From Microscillaceae bacterium (GTDB taxonomy: Bacteria; Bacteroidota; Bacteroidia; Cytophagales; Microscillaceae): a stretch of 37,481 bases of DNA. How positions within the stretch are numbered: the stretch's first letter is position 1; every line of letters starts with the position of its first letter. The notes under the pieces are model-generated. The model was given only the letters and a program-made list of their open reading frames with translations, was not told the origin of the DNA and ran no database searches. Below, one piece after another: positions 24,463 through 33,865 of this stretch. Made by a program: the position numbers and the translations under genes. The DNA is taken from the NCBI GenBank assembly GCA_011390205.1, contig JAABSX010000041.1, positions 1 through 37,481 on the forward strand. Direction: 5' to 3'.

Positions 24463-25878
24463 ATGGCTTCAAGAAAATTAAGAAATACAATCCTAAAAAA
24501 CATTACCATCACAGGGCTTGCCGCAGAAGGCAAAGCAATGGTAAGGCACGAAAACCGTGTAGTGTTTTTGCCTGGCAACCAAGTAGCACCTGGAGATGTG
24601 ATAGATGCCCGCATCATCAAGCAACGCAAAAATTACTTGGAAGCCATTCCTGTTCATTTCCATCATTATGCTGAGCAAAGAGTTGAGCCTTTTTGTGGGC
24701 ATTTTGGGGTTTGTGGGGGCTGTAAATGGCAGCACCTCCCCTACTTGCTACAGCTTCAGCAAAAACAACAGCAGGTAGAAGATGCCCTTACACGCATTGC
24801 ACAGATAGAACTGCCTGAGATTCAGCCTATTTTCCCTTCTGCCCAGACGCAGTATTACCGCAATAAACTAGAATACACTTTCTCTACTCAGCGCTGGAGA
24901 ACCACAGAGGAGGTACAGAGTGAAGAGACTTTTGGGCAAGAGCCTGCACTTGGCTTTCATATTCCGGGCAGGTTTGATAAAATATTGGATATTCAGCAAT
25001 GCCACCTACAGGCAGCACCTTCCAATGCCATTCGTTTGGCAGTGAAGCAATATGCCTTAGAAAATAACTTGTCTTTTTTTGAGCTACGTGAGCAACACGG
25101 ACTCCTACGAAACTTGGTCATCCGCAGCACAAGCACTGGAGATTTGATGGTGATTTTGATTGCTTTTGAAGATGATAAAGTGGCTATCTCGGGTTTGTTA
25201 GATTTTTTGAAGCAGCAGTTTTCAGAGATTACTTCACTTTACTACATCATCAATCCAAAAAAAAATGATGCTTACCAAGATTTAGAGCCTGTCTTGTATG
25301 CAGGCAAGCCTTACATAGAAGAAGAGATGGAAGGGCTAAAATTTAGAATAGGTCCTAAATCTTTTTATCAGACCAATAGTGCACAGGCTTATGAGCTGTA
25401 TCAAATCACACGTTCACTTGCACAGCTTAAGGGGGATGAACTGGTCTATGACCTTTACACAGGCACGGGTACGATTGCCAACTTTATCGCAAAGCAAGCC
25501 AAAAAAGTGATAGGGCTAGAATATGTGGAGGCTGCCATAGAAGATGCCAAGGTGAACTCAAGCGTCAATAAAATTGAGAATACAGAATTTTATGCTGGAG
25601 ATATGAAAGACTTACTGACTGCCTCATTTTTTGAGGCACATGGCCGCCCTGAGGTCATCATCACTGACCCCCCACGTGCAGGCATGCATGAAGATGTGAT
25701 TTCGGTGATTTTGGAGGCCGACCCACAGAGGATAGTCTATGTAAGCTGTAACCCTGCCACACAAGCAAGGGATTTGGCTCTGCTGGATGTGCAATACAAA
25801 GTGGCTGCCTTGCAGCCCGTAGATATGTTCCCGCATACACATCACGTAGAAAATGTAGCACTTTTATTAAGAAGATAG
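24463..25878 (+). CDS. rlmD: 23S rRNA (uracil-C5)-methyltransferase, RlmD type
   Basis: This is a TrmA/RlmC/RlmD-family SAM-dependent enzyme that methylates a uridine at C5. An N-terminal TRAM-like RNA-binding domain (about residues 10-65) is followed by the iron-sulfur cluster ligands Cys78, Cys84 and Cys87 in FCGHFGVCGGC, with a further Cys in IQQCHLQ. The SAM site is DLYTGTGTIANFIA. DPPRAGMHEDVI and the catalytic Cys in YVSCNPATQARD are intact. At 471 residues it has the RlmD-like layout. Exact site choice (U1939 or another) cannot be told from sequence alone. It stands alone on the plus strand. Confidence 0.9.
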   Translation: MASRKLRNTILKNITITGLAAEGKAMVRHENRVVFLPGNQVAPGDVIDARIIKQRKNYLEAIPVHFHHYAEQRVEPFCGHFGVCGGCKWQHLPYLLQLQQKQQQVEDALTRIAQIELPEIQPIFPSAQTQYYRNKLEYTFSTQRWRTTEEVQSEETFGQEPALGFHIPGRFDKILDIQQCHLQAAPSNAIRLAVKQYALENNLSFFELREQHGLLRNLVIRSTSTGDLMVILIAFEDDKVAISGLLDFLKQQFSEITSLYYIINPKKNDAYQDLEPVLYAGKPYIEEEMEGLKFRIGPKSFYQTNSAQAYELYQITRSLAQLKGDELVYDLYTGTGTIANFIAKQAKKVIGLEYVEAAIEDAKVNSSVNKIENTEFYAGDMKDLLTASFFEAHGRPEVIITDPPRAGMHEDVISVILEADPQRIVYVSCNPATQARDLALLDVQYKVAALQPVDMFPHTHHVENVALLLRR

Positions 25879-25923
25879 CGGGTTTTCTACAAAGGTTTTA
25901 GTTTACTGGGCTAAATCAAACTA

Positions 25924-28125
25924 TCAAGAAACCCTAAACCCAAGCACCAAGATATCATCTCTTTGGGTGGTGTCTTTCATGTGCTTGTCAAGCTCTTCTT
26001 CTAAAATCTTGCCTTGCTCTATGACGGGCAGGAGGTGTGTTTCTGTGAATAAGTTTTGCAGTTTTTTATCTCCAAATCTTTTTCTTTTGACATTGTTTTG
26101 GTCAGGAAGCCCATCAGAGCCAAGGTAAATCATAGATTGTCTGGGGATGGTAAAATAGTCATTCTCAAAACTGACATCTTTTGGCTGTATTCCTCCGATA
26201 GATTTTCTGACTCCTTTAAATCTTTTGAGTACACTGCTTTCAGGCTCTATATAATATAGCCCTTGTTTTGCACCTGCATAAGTAAAACTAATCTCACTTC
26301 CTTTGCTTTCCGTCTCCCAGCACAGAATACCCACATCCATACCATTATTGTTGCTTGTTTCTTCTTGGCGGAGCATAATTCTGACATCTTCATGGAGTCT
26401 CTCCAGGATGAGTGCAGGGTCATAGATATCCCATACCCTGATGATTTTGTCCAAGATGGTATTGCCGATGAGTGTCATAAAAGCCCCAGGCACACCATGT
26501 CCTGTGCAGTCTGCCACTACCAAGAAAGTTTTGCCTGCTACTTCGTTGAGCCAAAAGAAATCACCCGACACAAGGTCTTTGGGCCTATACAACACAAAAT
26601 AATCTTTGAGCAGATTTTGAAGTTTTTCGGCGTAGGGCAAAATAGCATTCTGAATCAAAAGAGCAGATTGTATGCTGTTGGTGATTTGCTGGTCTCTAAG
26701 CTGTAGTTCTTTGGCTTTTTGCTCTATAAAATCCCGCTGCACCAGTATTTCTTCTTGGTTTTGGATAAGTTCCTCGTTTTGTGCGGCTATTTCTTCGGTG
26801 CGTTCTTGCACTTTTTCTTCTAGTGTTTCATTAGATTCTACAAGCTCTTGAATCATATTTCTGTTGTTGGCAAATATCTCAGAGATTACCTCAAACCAAG
26901 GTTTCCAGAAGTAAGGCACTTTTCCCTGATAATGAATCAAGTCCCCTCTCTGTTCATCTTGAATATGCCTGACGAGTTTTCCAGCGGGTACTATAAATTT
27001 TCGCTGTGTGTAGTAAGCAGAGGCAATCAGTACCATAGAAATACTTACCAGCATAAAAACCAGATAAAAGCCAATATCTTTAAGAATAGTGATGTAAGTA
27101 GTCCAGACACTGACTACATAGACCAGCTCCCAGCCTGTTTGAGGGAGTTTTTGATAATAAAAAAAATAGCCATTGAGTTCATTGAGTGTATTGGTAGGCC
27201 ATTTAGATAGATTTTTAACCTCATTGGTGAGTTCTTTGGGGAATGCTTCTTGGGCTGACTTTACACTTTTGGTGCCAGGCAAGATGAGTCGGGGGTGTGC
27301 CAATAATTGTTGGCTTTCATTCATTAAAAAGATAGTCCCTACCTCGAGCTGTGATTCTTGAACAATCGTATTAAGTGAATCCAGTGTAATATCAAGCCCT
27401 ATCAAGCCCTTAAATTCATCTTTGGAGTATATGGGGCTAGTGGCAGTGGTCATGAGTCCTTTGCCAGTATCATCGGCATAGACCTCAGTCCAGTATGTAT
27501 TTCTTTCGGGGTTTTGTGCAGGCAGCACAGGTTTATAGACCCTGAGTGCATTTTGGGAATTACTTTCTTTGTAATGGAAATCCTGAGAGTTTACATAAGG
27601 ATAGAGTGATATAACAACAGGTTTGCCTTTATCAAAGCCTTGATAATAAGCAGCAATCACGTCAGAAGAAGAATTGACTGTATTTTGGAGGATTGGATTA
27701 AGGGTAAAAGCCATGTTTATCTGTGCTTTAATATTCGGGTTGATGCTCTGAACACTTCCCAACCCTGTAATATTGCCAGTTTGTGTAGGTAACACATAGC
27801 TAGGCAAACTATCCGTATGAAAGTAGGTATCATCAGGGGCATCTCTCAGGTAAGCATACAAGGGGTGTAAATGGTTATGAAGCTCAGGATTGTCTAAATA
27901 ATACGTACTTGCTGCATTGAGGGATTGCAGATTGGCACCTGTTACGTTGAGCACAGAGTTTAGCTTTGAGATATTTTCTTGAAACTGTCTTGTTATATTG
28001 TCTTTTTCTTGCTTGATACGGTTTTGTAATTGATTATAAGCCAAAAATAATGTAGCAAGTAGCACAAACACAAAGCTGATTATAATAATTCGGTAGTAAC
28101 CCCTGAATATGTTAATCTGATCCAT
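25924..28125 (-). CDS. Cache-domain SpoIIE-type protein phosphatase
   Basis: A membrane receptor-phosphatase. TM1 lies at residues 12-30, an extracellular double-Cache-like sensor at about 35-335 (FKGLIGLDITLDSL and LPQTGWELVYVV near its end), TM2 at 350-371 and a HAMP-like segment to about 420. A coiled coil follows at 425-490, then a SpoIIE/PP2C phosphatase domain from about 510. The metal-binding acids are present: Asp522 in SGDFFW, Asp539 in VVADCTGHGVPGAF, and an Asp in YLGSDGLPDQN. It probably dephosphorylates a Ser/Thr phosphoprotein in response to an external ligand. A SpoIIAA-like protein is encoded 2.4 kb away. A histidine kinase gene lies directly upstream on the same strand. Confidence 0.92.
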   Translation of the reverse strand: MDQINIFRGYYRIIIISFVFVLLATLFLAYNQLQNRIKQEKDNITRQFQENISKLNSVLNVTGANLQSLNAASTYYLDNPELHNHLHPLYAYLRDAPDDTYFHTDSLPSYVLPTQTGNITGLGSVQSINPNIKAQINMAFTLNPILQNTVNSSSDVIAAYYQGFDKGKPVVISLYPYVNSQDFHYKESNSQNALRVYKPVLPAQNPERNTYWTEVYADDTGKGLMTTATSPIYSKDEFKGLIGLDITLDSLNTIVQESQLEVGTIFLMNESQQLLAHPRLILPGTKSVKSAQEAFPKELTNEVKNLSKWPTNTLNELNGYFFYYQKLPQTGWELVYVVSVWTTYITILKDIGFYLVFMLVSISMVLIASAYYTQRKFIVPAGKLVRHIQDEQRGDLIHYQGKVPYFWKPWFEVISEIFANNRNMIQELVESNETLEEKVQERTEEIAAQNEELIQNQEEILVQRDFIEQKAKELQLRDQQITNSIQSALLIQNAILPYAEKLQNLLKDYFVLYRPKDLVSGDFFWLNEVAGKTFLVVADCTGHGVPGAFMTLIGNTILDKIIRVWDIYDPALILERLHEDVRIMLRQEETSNNNGMDVGILCWETESKGSEISFTYAGAKQGLYYIEPESSVLKRFKGVRKSIGGIQPKDVSFENDYFTIPRQSMIYLGSDGLPDQNNVKRKRFGDKKLQNLFTETHLLPVIEQGKILEEELDKHMKDTTQRDDILVLGFRVS

Positions 28126-28182
28126 TCAATAGAAACGTTTTATTTTTTATGTGCGTTATTTTGTGTTTTGTATATCTGTGTG

Positions 28183-28209
28183 CAAAGGTATGAACAAATA
28201 TTTAACCAA
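28183..28209 (-). promoter_or_regulatory. putative promoter of the SpoIIE phosphatase gene
   Basis: On the minus strand TACCTTTG (28190 to 28183) matches the -7 box. A TTG stands 16 nt upstream of it (28209 to 28207), slightly shorter than usual. Confidence 0.4.
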
Positions 28210-28274
28210 ATATTACCTTCGTATTATGAAGGGTTTATTTTGCTTTGTTGATTTGGCTATATTACTTGCTTATT

Positions 28275-30320
28275 TTATTGCAAAGACATCATTCCACTTG
28301 TTTCTTGTGTGGGTTTTTTCTTGGGTGTAGGGATTGTAAAGATGAAAGTGCTTCCTTCGTTTTTCTTACTTTCTACTCTTATTTTACCACCTTGTTTTTC
28401 TACAAATTCTTTGCAGAGCAGCAGCCCCAGTCCTGTGCCAGTTTCTTGGTCTGTGCCTGGTGTGGTGTAGCTTTCTAGGCTAAATATTTGTTCTAGGCGT
28501 GCCTCCTCTAAGCCTATGCCATTGTCTTTGATACTTACCTCAATATGTGGTGAGTCATCCAACATTATGGCATTAATATAGACACTTCCTTTGAGGTTTG
28601 TAAATTTAATGGCATTCGAGATAAGGTTTCTCAGCACGAGTGAGGTCATATTGGGGTCAGCGAAGCTGTAGAGGTCTTCGGGAAATAAAGCATACACCTT
28701 AATCTGCTTATTTTGGGCTTGTGGAGAGAGTAAATTCAGGTTATCATCTATGACTTGTGAGAGATGAAAGGTCTGCGGAATCATCTCTATGCCCTGCATT
28801 TGGGCTTTAGACCAGTTGAGTAGATTGTCCAAAAACTCTAAGAGTGTATTGACTTTAATTTCGAGTTTTTTACTCATTTCCTGCATTTCTTCCTTACTGA
28901 TATTGTCATCATTAAAGAGTGAAATCAGCCCTTTGAGTGTGTTTAGTGGGCTTCGCATGTCATGTGAAGTGATAGAAAATAGTTTGTCTTTTGTCTGATT
29001 GATGGTAGATAATTCGTTAGCAAGGGCTTGGTAATCCTCTTTTTGGTATTTTATTTCGTTGTAGAGGCTGAGTAGTTCTCTGCTTTTGGCCTCTATTTCA
29101 TTTTTTTGTATTTGAAGGATTTCATTGTTCTTTTGCTTTTGTTGATTTCTTCTCCAGAGTAAGATTACAATCACGGCTGCCAGCAAGAGTGCAATGATGA
29201 CACTAAACAAGATAATTCTTTGCCTGAGTAAAGTTTCTTGTTGCAGGGCTTGATTTTTTTTGTAGATGAGCAGTTGATTTTCTTTTTTCTCTAATTCATT
29301 GAGGGCATTAAGTTTTGCGACTAGCTCGTTGATGTCTTGGTTGGCAAGGCTGTCATTTTCTATCACAAAACGGCTCTGGTATTCAAAGGCTAGTCGGTAA
29401 TCTCCTTGTGCTTGGGCAAGTTCGTAGAGTATCCTGAGAGCATTTCTTTTGGAATCTTTGACGGAGTAAGAGTTGGCTTTTTGGAGTGCTTGGAGTGTGT
29501 ATTTTCTAGCCATTGTGTATTCTTTTTTTTGCTGGTAAATGCTTGCATAATTGATAAGCACACTCAGCTCGCCCCTGACATCTTGTTCTTTTTGGTAAAT
29601 TTCTAAGGCGACTTTAAAGAATGGAAGTGCTTGTGAGGCTTCTCCCTTTTGGAGATAAATCTGCCCTATTCTCTGTAAAGAAGTGGCATAGGCATTGTCT
29701 TTTGCCAGTTTTTCTCTAATTTGAAGGGATTTTTTGACAGAAGAGAGTGCCAAGTCTAGCTTTTGCCCTGCTTGATAGACTTCTCCGAGCCTTAGGTATG
29801 CGTATGCAAGCCCTTTTTGGTCGTCTATTTTTTTAAAAATCTGAATTGCCTTTCGGATATTTTGGATGGCTTCAAGGCTGTATCCCTCCTGCTGATAATA
29901 CATATCCCCTATATTATTGTAGGCATAAGCTGATTGAGATACTATTTGGTATTTTTCAGCGATTTTAAGTGCCTGATAAAAACACTCCATGGCTTGGCGA
30001 TAGACATTTAGGTTTCGATAGACGACTCCTTTAAAGTTATAAGCCTGCGAAAGGTGGGTATAATCACGGGCTATTTCTGCTCTTTGAATGGCATCATTTA
30101 AGTATTTGAGGGCTTCCAGAAAGTGAGAGTTACGGTATTCCCAACCTAGAGCATTTAATAGAGGGACTTTGTCCTCTTCTTTTGCTTTTGAGAGAAGATT
30201 TTTGAGGCTGTCTGTTTTGGGCTTGTCTTGTGCTTGCATCTGCAAAGCCATTATCAGAGAGAAACCCAGCAAAAAAAGTTTGATAAATGTGCTATGATTT
30301 ATTTGCATATCTGCAAGCAT
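28275..30320 (-). CDS. tetratricopeptide-repeat sensor histidine kinase
   Basis: A signal or anchor helix (about residues 13-30) is followed by TPR repeats from about 50 to 350, with typical motifs such as AYNNIGDMYYQQEGYSLEAI and AYLRLGEVYQAGQKLDLAL. A single TM lies at 369-389, then a coiled coil and the HisKA domain with phospho-acceptor His453 in ITSHDMRSPLN. The HATPase follows, with an N box RNLISNAIKF, a G1 box DNGIGL and a G2 box GTGLGLLL. The TPR region is probably periplasmic. No response regulator is nearby, so it is orphan or signals at a distance. ATG at 30308 is a possible shorter start. This architecture is common in Bacteroidota. Confidence 0.92.
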   Translation of the reverse strand: MLADMQINHSTFIKLFLLGFSLIMALQMQAQDKPKTDSLKNLLSKAKEEDKVPLLNALGWEYRNSHFLEALKYLNDAIQRAEIARDYTHLSQAYNFKGVVYRNLNVYRQAMECFYQALKIAEKYQIVSQSAYAYNNIGDMYYQQEGYSLEAIQNIRKAIQIFKKIDDQKGLAYAYLRLGEVYQAGQKLDLALSSVKKSLQIREKLAKDNAYATSLQRIGQIYLQKGEASQALPFFKVALEIYQKEQDVRGELSVLINYASIYQQKKEYTMARKYTLQALQKANSYSVKDSKRNALRILYELAQAQGDYRLAFEYQSRFVIENDSLANQDINELVAKLNALNELEKKENQLLIYKKNQALQQETLLRQRIILFSVIIALLLAAVIVILLWRRNQQKQKNNEILQIQKNEIEAKSRELLSLYNEIKYQKEDYQALANELSTINQTKDKLFSITSHDMRSPLNTLKGLISLFNDDNISKEEMQEMSKKLEIKVNTLLEFLDNLLNWSKAQMQGIEMIPQTFHLSQVIDDNLNLLSPQAQNKQIKVYALFPEDLYSFADPNMTSLVLRNLISNAIKFTNLKGSVYINAIMLDDSPHIEVSIKDNGIGLEEARLEQIFSLESYTTPGTDQETGTGLGLLLCKEFVEKQGGKIRVESKKNEGSTFIFTIPTPKKKPTQETSGMMSLQ

Positions 30321-30349
30321 GTTTCTTTGTATTTCTTAAGAAATCTGAC

Positions 30350-30357
30350 CCAAAATT
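30350..30357 (-). promoter_or_regulatory. putative -7 box of the TPR kinase gene
   Basis: TAATTTTG on the minus strand matches the consensus and would give a leader of about 23 nt. The nearest upstream TTG is 24 nt away, longer than typical. Confidence 0.35.
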
Positions 30358-30513
30358 ACAAGAAGTTTTGAGATATGTTTCCAATTATTTAGAATATTTT
30401 TACATCCAACCTAAAAAGTGATTGCCCATTTCTAAAAATAAAGGGATTTTTTTTCGGATATTTTCAATATTTTCGATTAACTTTAAGCCAATATAAATAA
30501 ATTTTCTGTACTG

Positions 30514-30912
30514 ATGACTTTATACGAAACTCCTTACTTAAAGATTGATTTAGATGATTCATTGCCTGGGCTACTCATCACGTGGACGGGCTACACTGTA
30601 AGCGAGCAGTTTAGAAGTGGCATAGATAAAATTGTGGAGCTTATGGAAGCCCATAAAATCACCAAGACCGTTACTGATGTAACCGAACACCGTGTGATAG
30701 GAATGGATGACCAAGAGTATGCCGTACAAATTTCTACAAAATTTTCACAAGAAAAATGGCCTGTCGCACGTGCCATCATCACCCCCAAGGATGTGTTTGC
30801 ACGCTTTGGCGTGAAGCAGGTCAGCCAAGCCGTCGGACAACAAACGGAGCAAGATAGAAAATTTTTTAACAACCTAGAAGAAGCAAAAGACTGGATAAAA
30901 ACACAGCATTAA
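30514..30912 (+). CDS. SpoIIAA-like (STAS/SEC14-type) protein
   Basis: This 132-residue cytoplasmic protein resembles the SpoIIAA-like group in Bacteroidota. It has strands LKIDLD and GLLITWTGYTV, a helix (SGIDKIVELMEAHKI), TDVTEHRVIGM at the loop, and a helical C-terminus that ends EAKDWIKTQ. I do not see a clear phosphorylatable Ser in the loop that STAS antagonists use, so it may not be a partner-switching protein. Its stop codon overlaps the stop of the minus-strand ViaA-like gene, sharing TTAA at 30909-30912. The SpoIIE phosphatase 2.4 kb to the left is a possible functional partner, but this is only suggested by position. Confidence 0.65.
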   Translation: MTLYETPYLKIDLDDSLPGLLITWTGYTVSEQFRSGIDKIVELMEAHKITKTVTDVTEHRVIGMDDQEYAVQISTKFSQEKWPVARAIITPKDVFARFGVKQVSQAVGQQTEQDRKFFNNLEEAKDWIKTQH

Positions 30913-32549
30913 TTTGAGAGTGTTCTTAAATCTTTGACAAGCTGCCTCACTACGCCCCTGTCTTCAGGGTTATATATCCAATTATTGTCAAAATTTTGGA
31001 TAATCTCAGGGTTGGCTTGCTTAGAAATGGTAAGGCTGTGAAACTTGGTGTCTTTTTCTTGTTGTCTTCGCATTTTTTTTGTAACCTCTTCCCTAATCTC
31101 AAACATCACAAAATCTGAGACCATCAGCACGTCCGCATCCTTGTAGTCATTGGTCTCTAACATACTGAGGGTAGCCATCATGGCAGGGGTTACGTCTGTG
31201 CCTCCGTGAAAAGACATAGACAAGAACTTGACGATTTCGTCCATAGAGTTGGCCAAGTCTAGCAGATTAATGGTCTTGATACCGACTGAGAAAGAAATCA
31301 AAAAACACCTTCTTTGCTCTTTAGAGGCCATCTTAAGAATGGCAAAACAGAGTACTTTGGCGATTTGCTCGGGCAGCCCTTCCATAGAGCCACTTGTGTC
31401 TATACAGATGATAAAAGGCCCTTTTTCTTTGCGTCTTTCTTTTTGCAGGGTGTGATAGTTGATTTTGTTGCTCACCACAAGACTTCTGCCTTGCTCTTGG
31501 AAGGTAAGCAAGCTATGGTCTGCTAATTTTTTATAAAATACAGACTCCGTTTCAGGATAACCCAAGAAACTCACCTCAGAGGGCAGCACCTTGGGCAGGT
31601 GATTGCTCTCATAGATTCCGCCAATTTCAGATTTGAGGTAAGGGTCATCTATCCAAGTTTTTTTGGTGATGACTTCGGCAAAGGTTTCTTCTTCTAGCTC
31701 TGTTTCTGCCTCTCTCAACCTGCCAAGCAGGTCGGCAAGCTCCTGAATAGATTCCTCTTTTTGTAGTAGCTCGGAGTATTTTTGTAAAATATTAAAACTT
31801 GCCTTCTGCCAAAGCCCACGAGACATATCCCAGTATCTGCCTACCTCTGCCTGAAATGGGGTGATAATTTCTAGTAATTTTAAAAACTCTTCTACTTTGG
31901 CATAGAGTAACTCACAAAACTGCTCACGCTGCTTGTCTATGCTGTCTAGCTCATGTCGGAGGCGTTTGGCAGTGAGCAAAGATTGCCACCTGTTGAGTAA
32001 ATCTTCTATCAGAATATCAAGTCTTTGGAGTTCGGTTTTGTATTTTTCTATGCTTTTGGGGTCTCTTTCTAGAGTATAGGCATCTATTCCTTGAGTGAGT
32101 TGCTCAAATTTTTGCTCATAAAATCGGGTGTCAATCTCTTCGGGCAGATAAATATCACGGAGGTAATTGGTCAGTTTATACCAGTGTCTTACCCACATAA
32201 AAGTAGGGCGGGTGTGCCATCTTTCTAGTTCTTTTTGCTCCTCTTCGTAGGGGTTTTCGCTTTTTGCCTTTTGGAGTGCTTGTCGCATCCATTTGAAGGC
32301 ATCTTTCATGATTTCATTTTGGAGTGTTTCGTTTTGGCTCGAGGCATTTAGCATTTGTTCATTCTCAAATATTTTGTCTAAAGCGTCTTTGAGGTATTCA
32401 AACTCGGACGAACTACGGGAGAGAGATTCTATCTTAGAAAGGCTGGGCTTAAATTTCTGTTGGAGGTATTGCACCAGATAGGTGCGGGTAGTTCGGTCAA
32501 AGATATTTCCAAACTCTATGAATTGTTTAAAGTCTTCTTCAAGCTGCAT
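30909..32549 (-). CDS. ViaA-like vWA domain protein
   Basis: Residues 1-370 are a helical region typical of ViaA/YieM proteins (for example MWVRHWYKLTNYLRDIYL). The last 170 residues are a von Willebrand A domain with the metal site DTSGS at 384-388 and the HGGTDVTP loop. In E. coli ViaA partners the MoxR-type AAA+ ATPase RavA, encoded next to it. Here no RavA gene adjoins. The only MoxR-like gene in the window starts at 37105, on the other strand and in another operon. The gene ends in a 4-nt overlap with the SpoIIAA-like gene. Its leader contains a promoter-like pair and a terminator-like hairpin. Confidence 0.88.
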   Translation of the reverse strand: MQLEEDFKQFIEFGNIFDRTTRTYLVQYLQQKFKPSLSKIESLSRSSSEFEYLKDALDKIFENEQMLNASSQNETLQNEIMKDAFKWMRQALQKAKSENPYEEEQKELERWHTRPTFMWVRHWYKLTNYLRDIYLPEEIDTRFYEQKFEQLTQGIDAYTLERDPKSIEKYKTELQRLDILIEDLLNRWQSLLTAKRLRHELDSIDKQREQFCELLYAKVEEFLKLLEIITPFQAEVGRYWDMSRGLWQKASFNILQKYSELLQKEESIQELADLLGRLREAETELEEETFAEVITKKTWIDDPYLKSEIGGIYESNHLPKVLPSEVSFLGYPETESVFYKKLADHSLLTFQEQGRSLVVSNKINYHTLQKERRKEKGPFIICIDTSGSMEGLPEQIAKVLCFAILKMASKEQRRCFLISFSVGIKTINLLDLANSMDEIVKFLSMSFHGGTDVTPAMMATLSMLETNDYKDADVLMVSDFVMFEIREEVTKKMRRQQEKDTKFHSLTISKQANPEIIQNFDNNWIYNPEDRGVVRQLVKDLRTLSN

Positions 32550-32627
32550 TTTAGAGATTTAAGATTTTATGTCAGATAAAAACTTATAACTGATAAGGCA
32601 TTGAATTGTCTTAAAAAAACCATAAAA

Positions 32628-32659
32628 AAAAGATAGAAGCCAAAAAACTTCTATCTTTT
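32628..32659 (-). terminator. terminator-like hairpin in the ViaA-like gene leader
   Basis: AAAAGATAGAAG (32628-32639) and CTTCTATCTTTT (32648-32659) form a perfect 12-bp stem. On the minus strand eight T follow. It lies between the putative promoter and the start codon at 32549, so it would act as an attenuator, or end a short separate RNA. Confidence 0.65.
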
Positions 32660-32682
32660 CAAATCTAAAAACCACTTAAAAA

Positions 32683-32710
32683 CAAATATATTTATGAATA
32701 ATCTATTCAA
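32683..32710 (-). promoter_or_regulatory. putative promoter upstream of the hairpin
   Basis: On the minus strand TTG (32710 to 32708) is followed 17 nt later by TATATTTG (32690 to 32683). The predicted transcription start is near 32676, just before the 12-bp stem. Confidence 0.45.
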
Positions 32711-32852
32711 TTTTTGCAATCGTTTTCTAAAAGTACGATTTTTTTAGCATATTTAGCCCAAAATGCTTTAAAACCTGTGTTAATTCAGTGTTAATCTATG
32801 TTTTAAAGTAGTTTTTTAAACATTCATATGCTGACTTTTAATCAAAAACACG

Positions 32853-33743
32853 ATGCCTAAAAACCTTGATATCCCCGTTTCTCAAAAAAATCTCTACCAA
32901 CACGTGCAATACCTGACAGAGATTCGCCCTTACCGCAATTACCAAAACTTAGAATCGCTTAACCAAGTGGCCTACTATATTGAGCATCAATTCAAAGAAT
33001 ATGGCTACACTCCCGAGGCACAAACCTATCAAGCCAAAGGCAGCCAATATCAAAATATCATCGCTCACTATGGCAATCAAGAAGGAAAGCGAATCGTCAT
33101 AGGGGCACACTATGACGTGGACGGAGACCAGCCTGGAGCAGATGACAATGCCAGTGCCGTGGCAGGGCTTTTAGAAATTGCACGACTTTTACAAGTGCTT
33201 CAGCCTAAGCTTAAGCATAGAATAGACCTTGTAGCATTTAGCCTAGAAGAAGCTCCTTTTTTCTATACCAAGTGGATGGGAAGTGCAGTACACGCACGTT
33301 TTCTCAAAGAGCAAGAGATAGAACTAGAGTTAATGGTTTGCTTAGAAATGATTGGCTTTTTTTCGGATGCACCTCATTCTCAGCAATTTCCGATGCCTGA
33401 GTTGGCAAGTATTTATCCGAATACAGCCAATTTTATTTGCCTCGTAGGGCGGACAGAAGAAAGCAACATCGTAGAAAAATTCAAGGAAAAAATGCTTAAT
33501 CATGCTGACATAGATGTGCAGTCTATCTGTGCACCAGTCAATCTTGTAACAGACATCACACGCTCAGACCATTACAATTATTGGATAAGTGGCTACCCTG
33601 CTTTAATGATTACGGATACTTCTTTTCTGAGAAACCCAAACTATCACCAAGCTACAGACACGATAGAAACCCTTGATTTTGAGAAAATGACTGAGGTGGT
33701 ACGAGGAGCGTATGCCGCAGTTTGTGAGATTTTTGGAGAGTGA
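32853..33743 (+). CDS. M28 family zinc metallopeptidase
   Basis: A co-catalytic zinc peptidase of the M28 (aminopeptidase-like) family. The expected ligands appear in order: His86 and Asp88 in GAHYDVDGD, a bridging Asp in GADDNASA (97-98), the catalytic and ligand Glu132/Glu133 in FSLEEAPF, and Glu165 in CLEMIG. A later His in NYHQATDTI completes the set. No signal peptide is visible, so it is probably cytoplasmic. Its substrate is unknown and may be a peptide or another amide. It converges with the leucine-rich-repeat gene. Confidence 0.88.
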   Translation: MPKNLDIPVSQKNLYQHVQYLTEIRPYRNYQNLESLNQVAYYIEHQFKEYGYTPEAQTYQAKGSQYQNIIAHYGNQEGKRIVIGAHYDVDGDQPGADDNASAVAGLLEIARLLQVLQPKLKHRIDLVAFSLEEAPFFYTKWMGSAVHARFLKEQEIELELMVCLEMIGFFSDAPHSQQFPMPELASIYPNTANFICLVGRTEESNIVEKFKEKMLNHADIDVQSICAPVNLVTDITRSDHYNYWISGYPALMITDTSFLRNPNYHQATDTIETLDFEKMTEVVRGAYAAVCEIFGE

Positions 33744-33865
33744 GGAAGTAAATAAATTCCATCCTCGATTTGTGTTTTCCTTCAAAAACCGAAAGGCTTT
33801 GATTTGTGTAGGTTGTAAAGACACAAACCACGGAGAGGGGGAGATGATAAACTTTTACTCAGCCA

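Larger units (their letters stand above)
32550..32852. other. 303-nt divergent intergenic region
   Basis: This stretch separates the minus-strand ViaA-like gene from the plus-strand M28 peptidase gene. It holds a candidate minus-strand promoter and a terminator-like hairpin, listed separately. I see no clear plus-strand promoter for the peptidase and no ORF. Confidence 0.5.
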
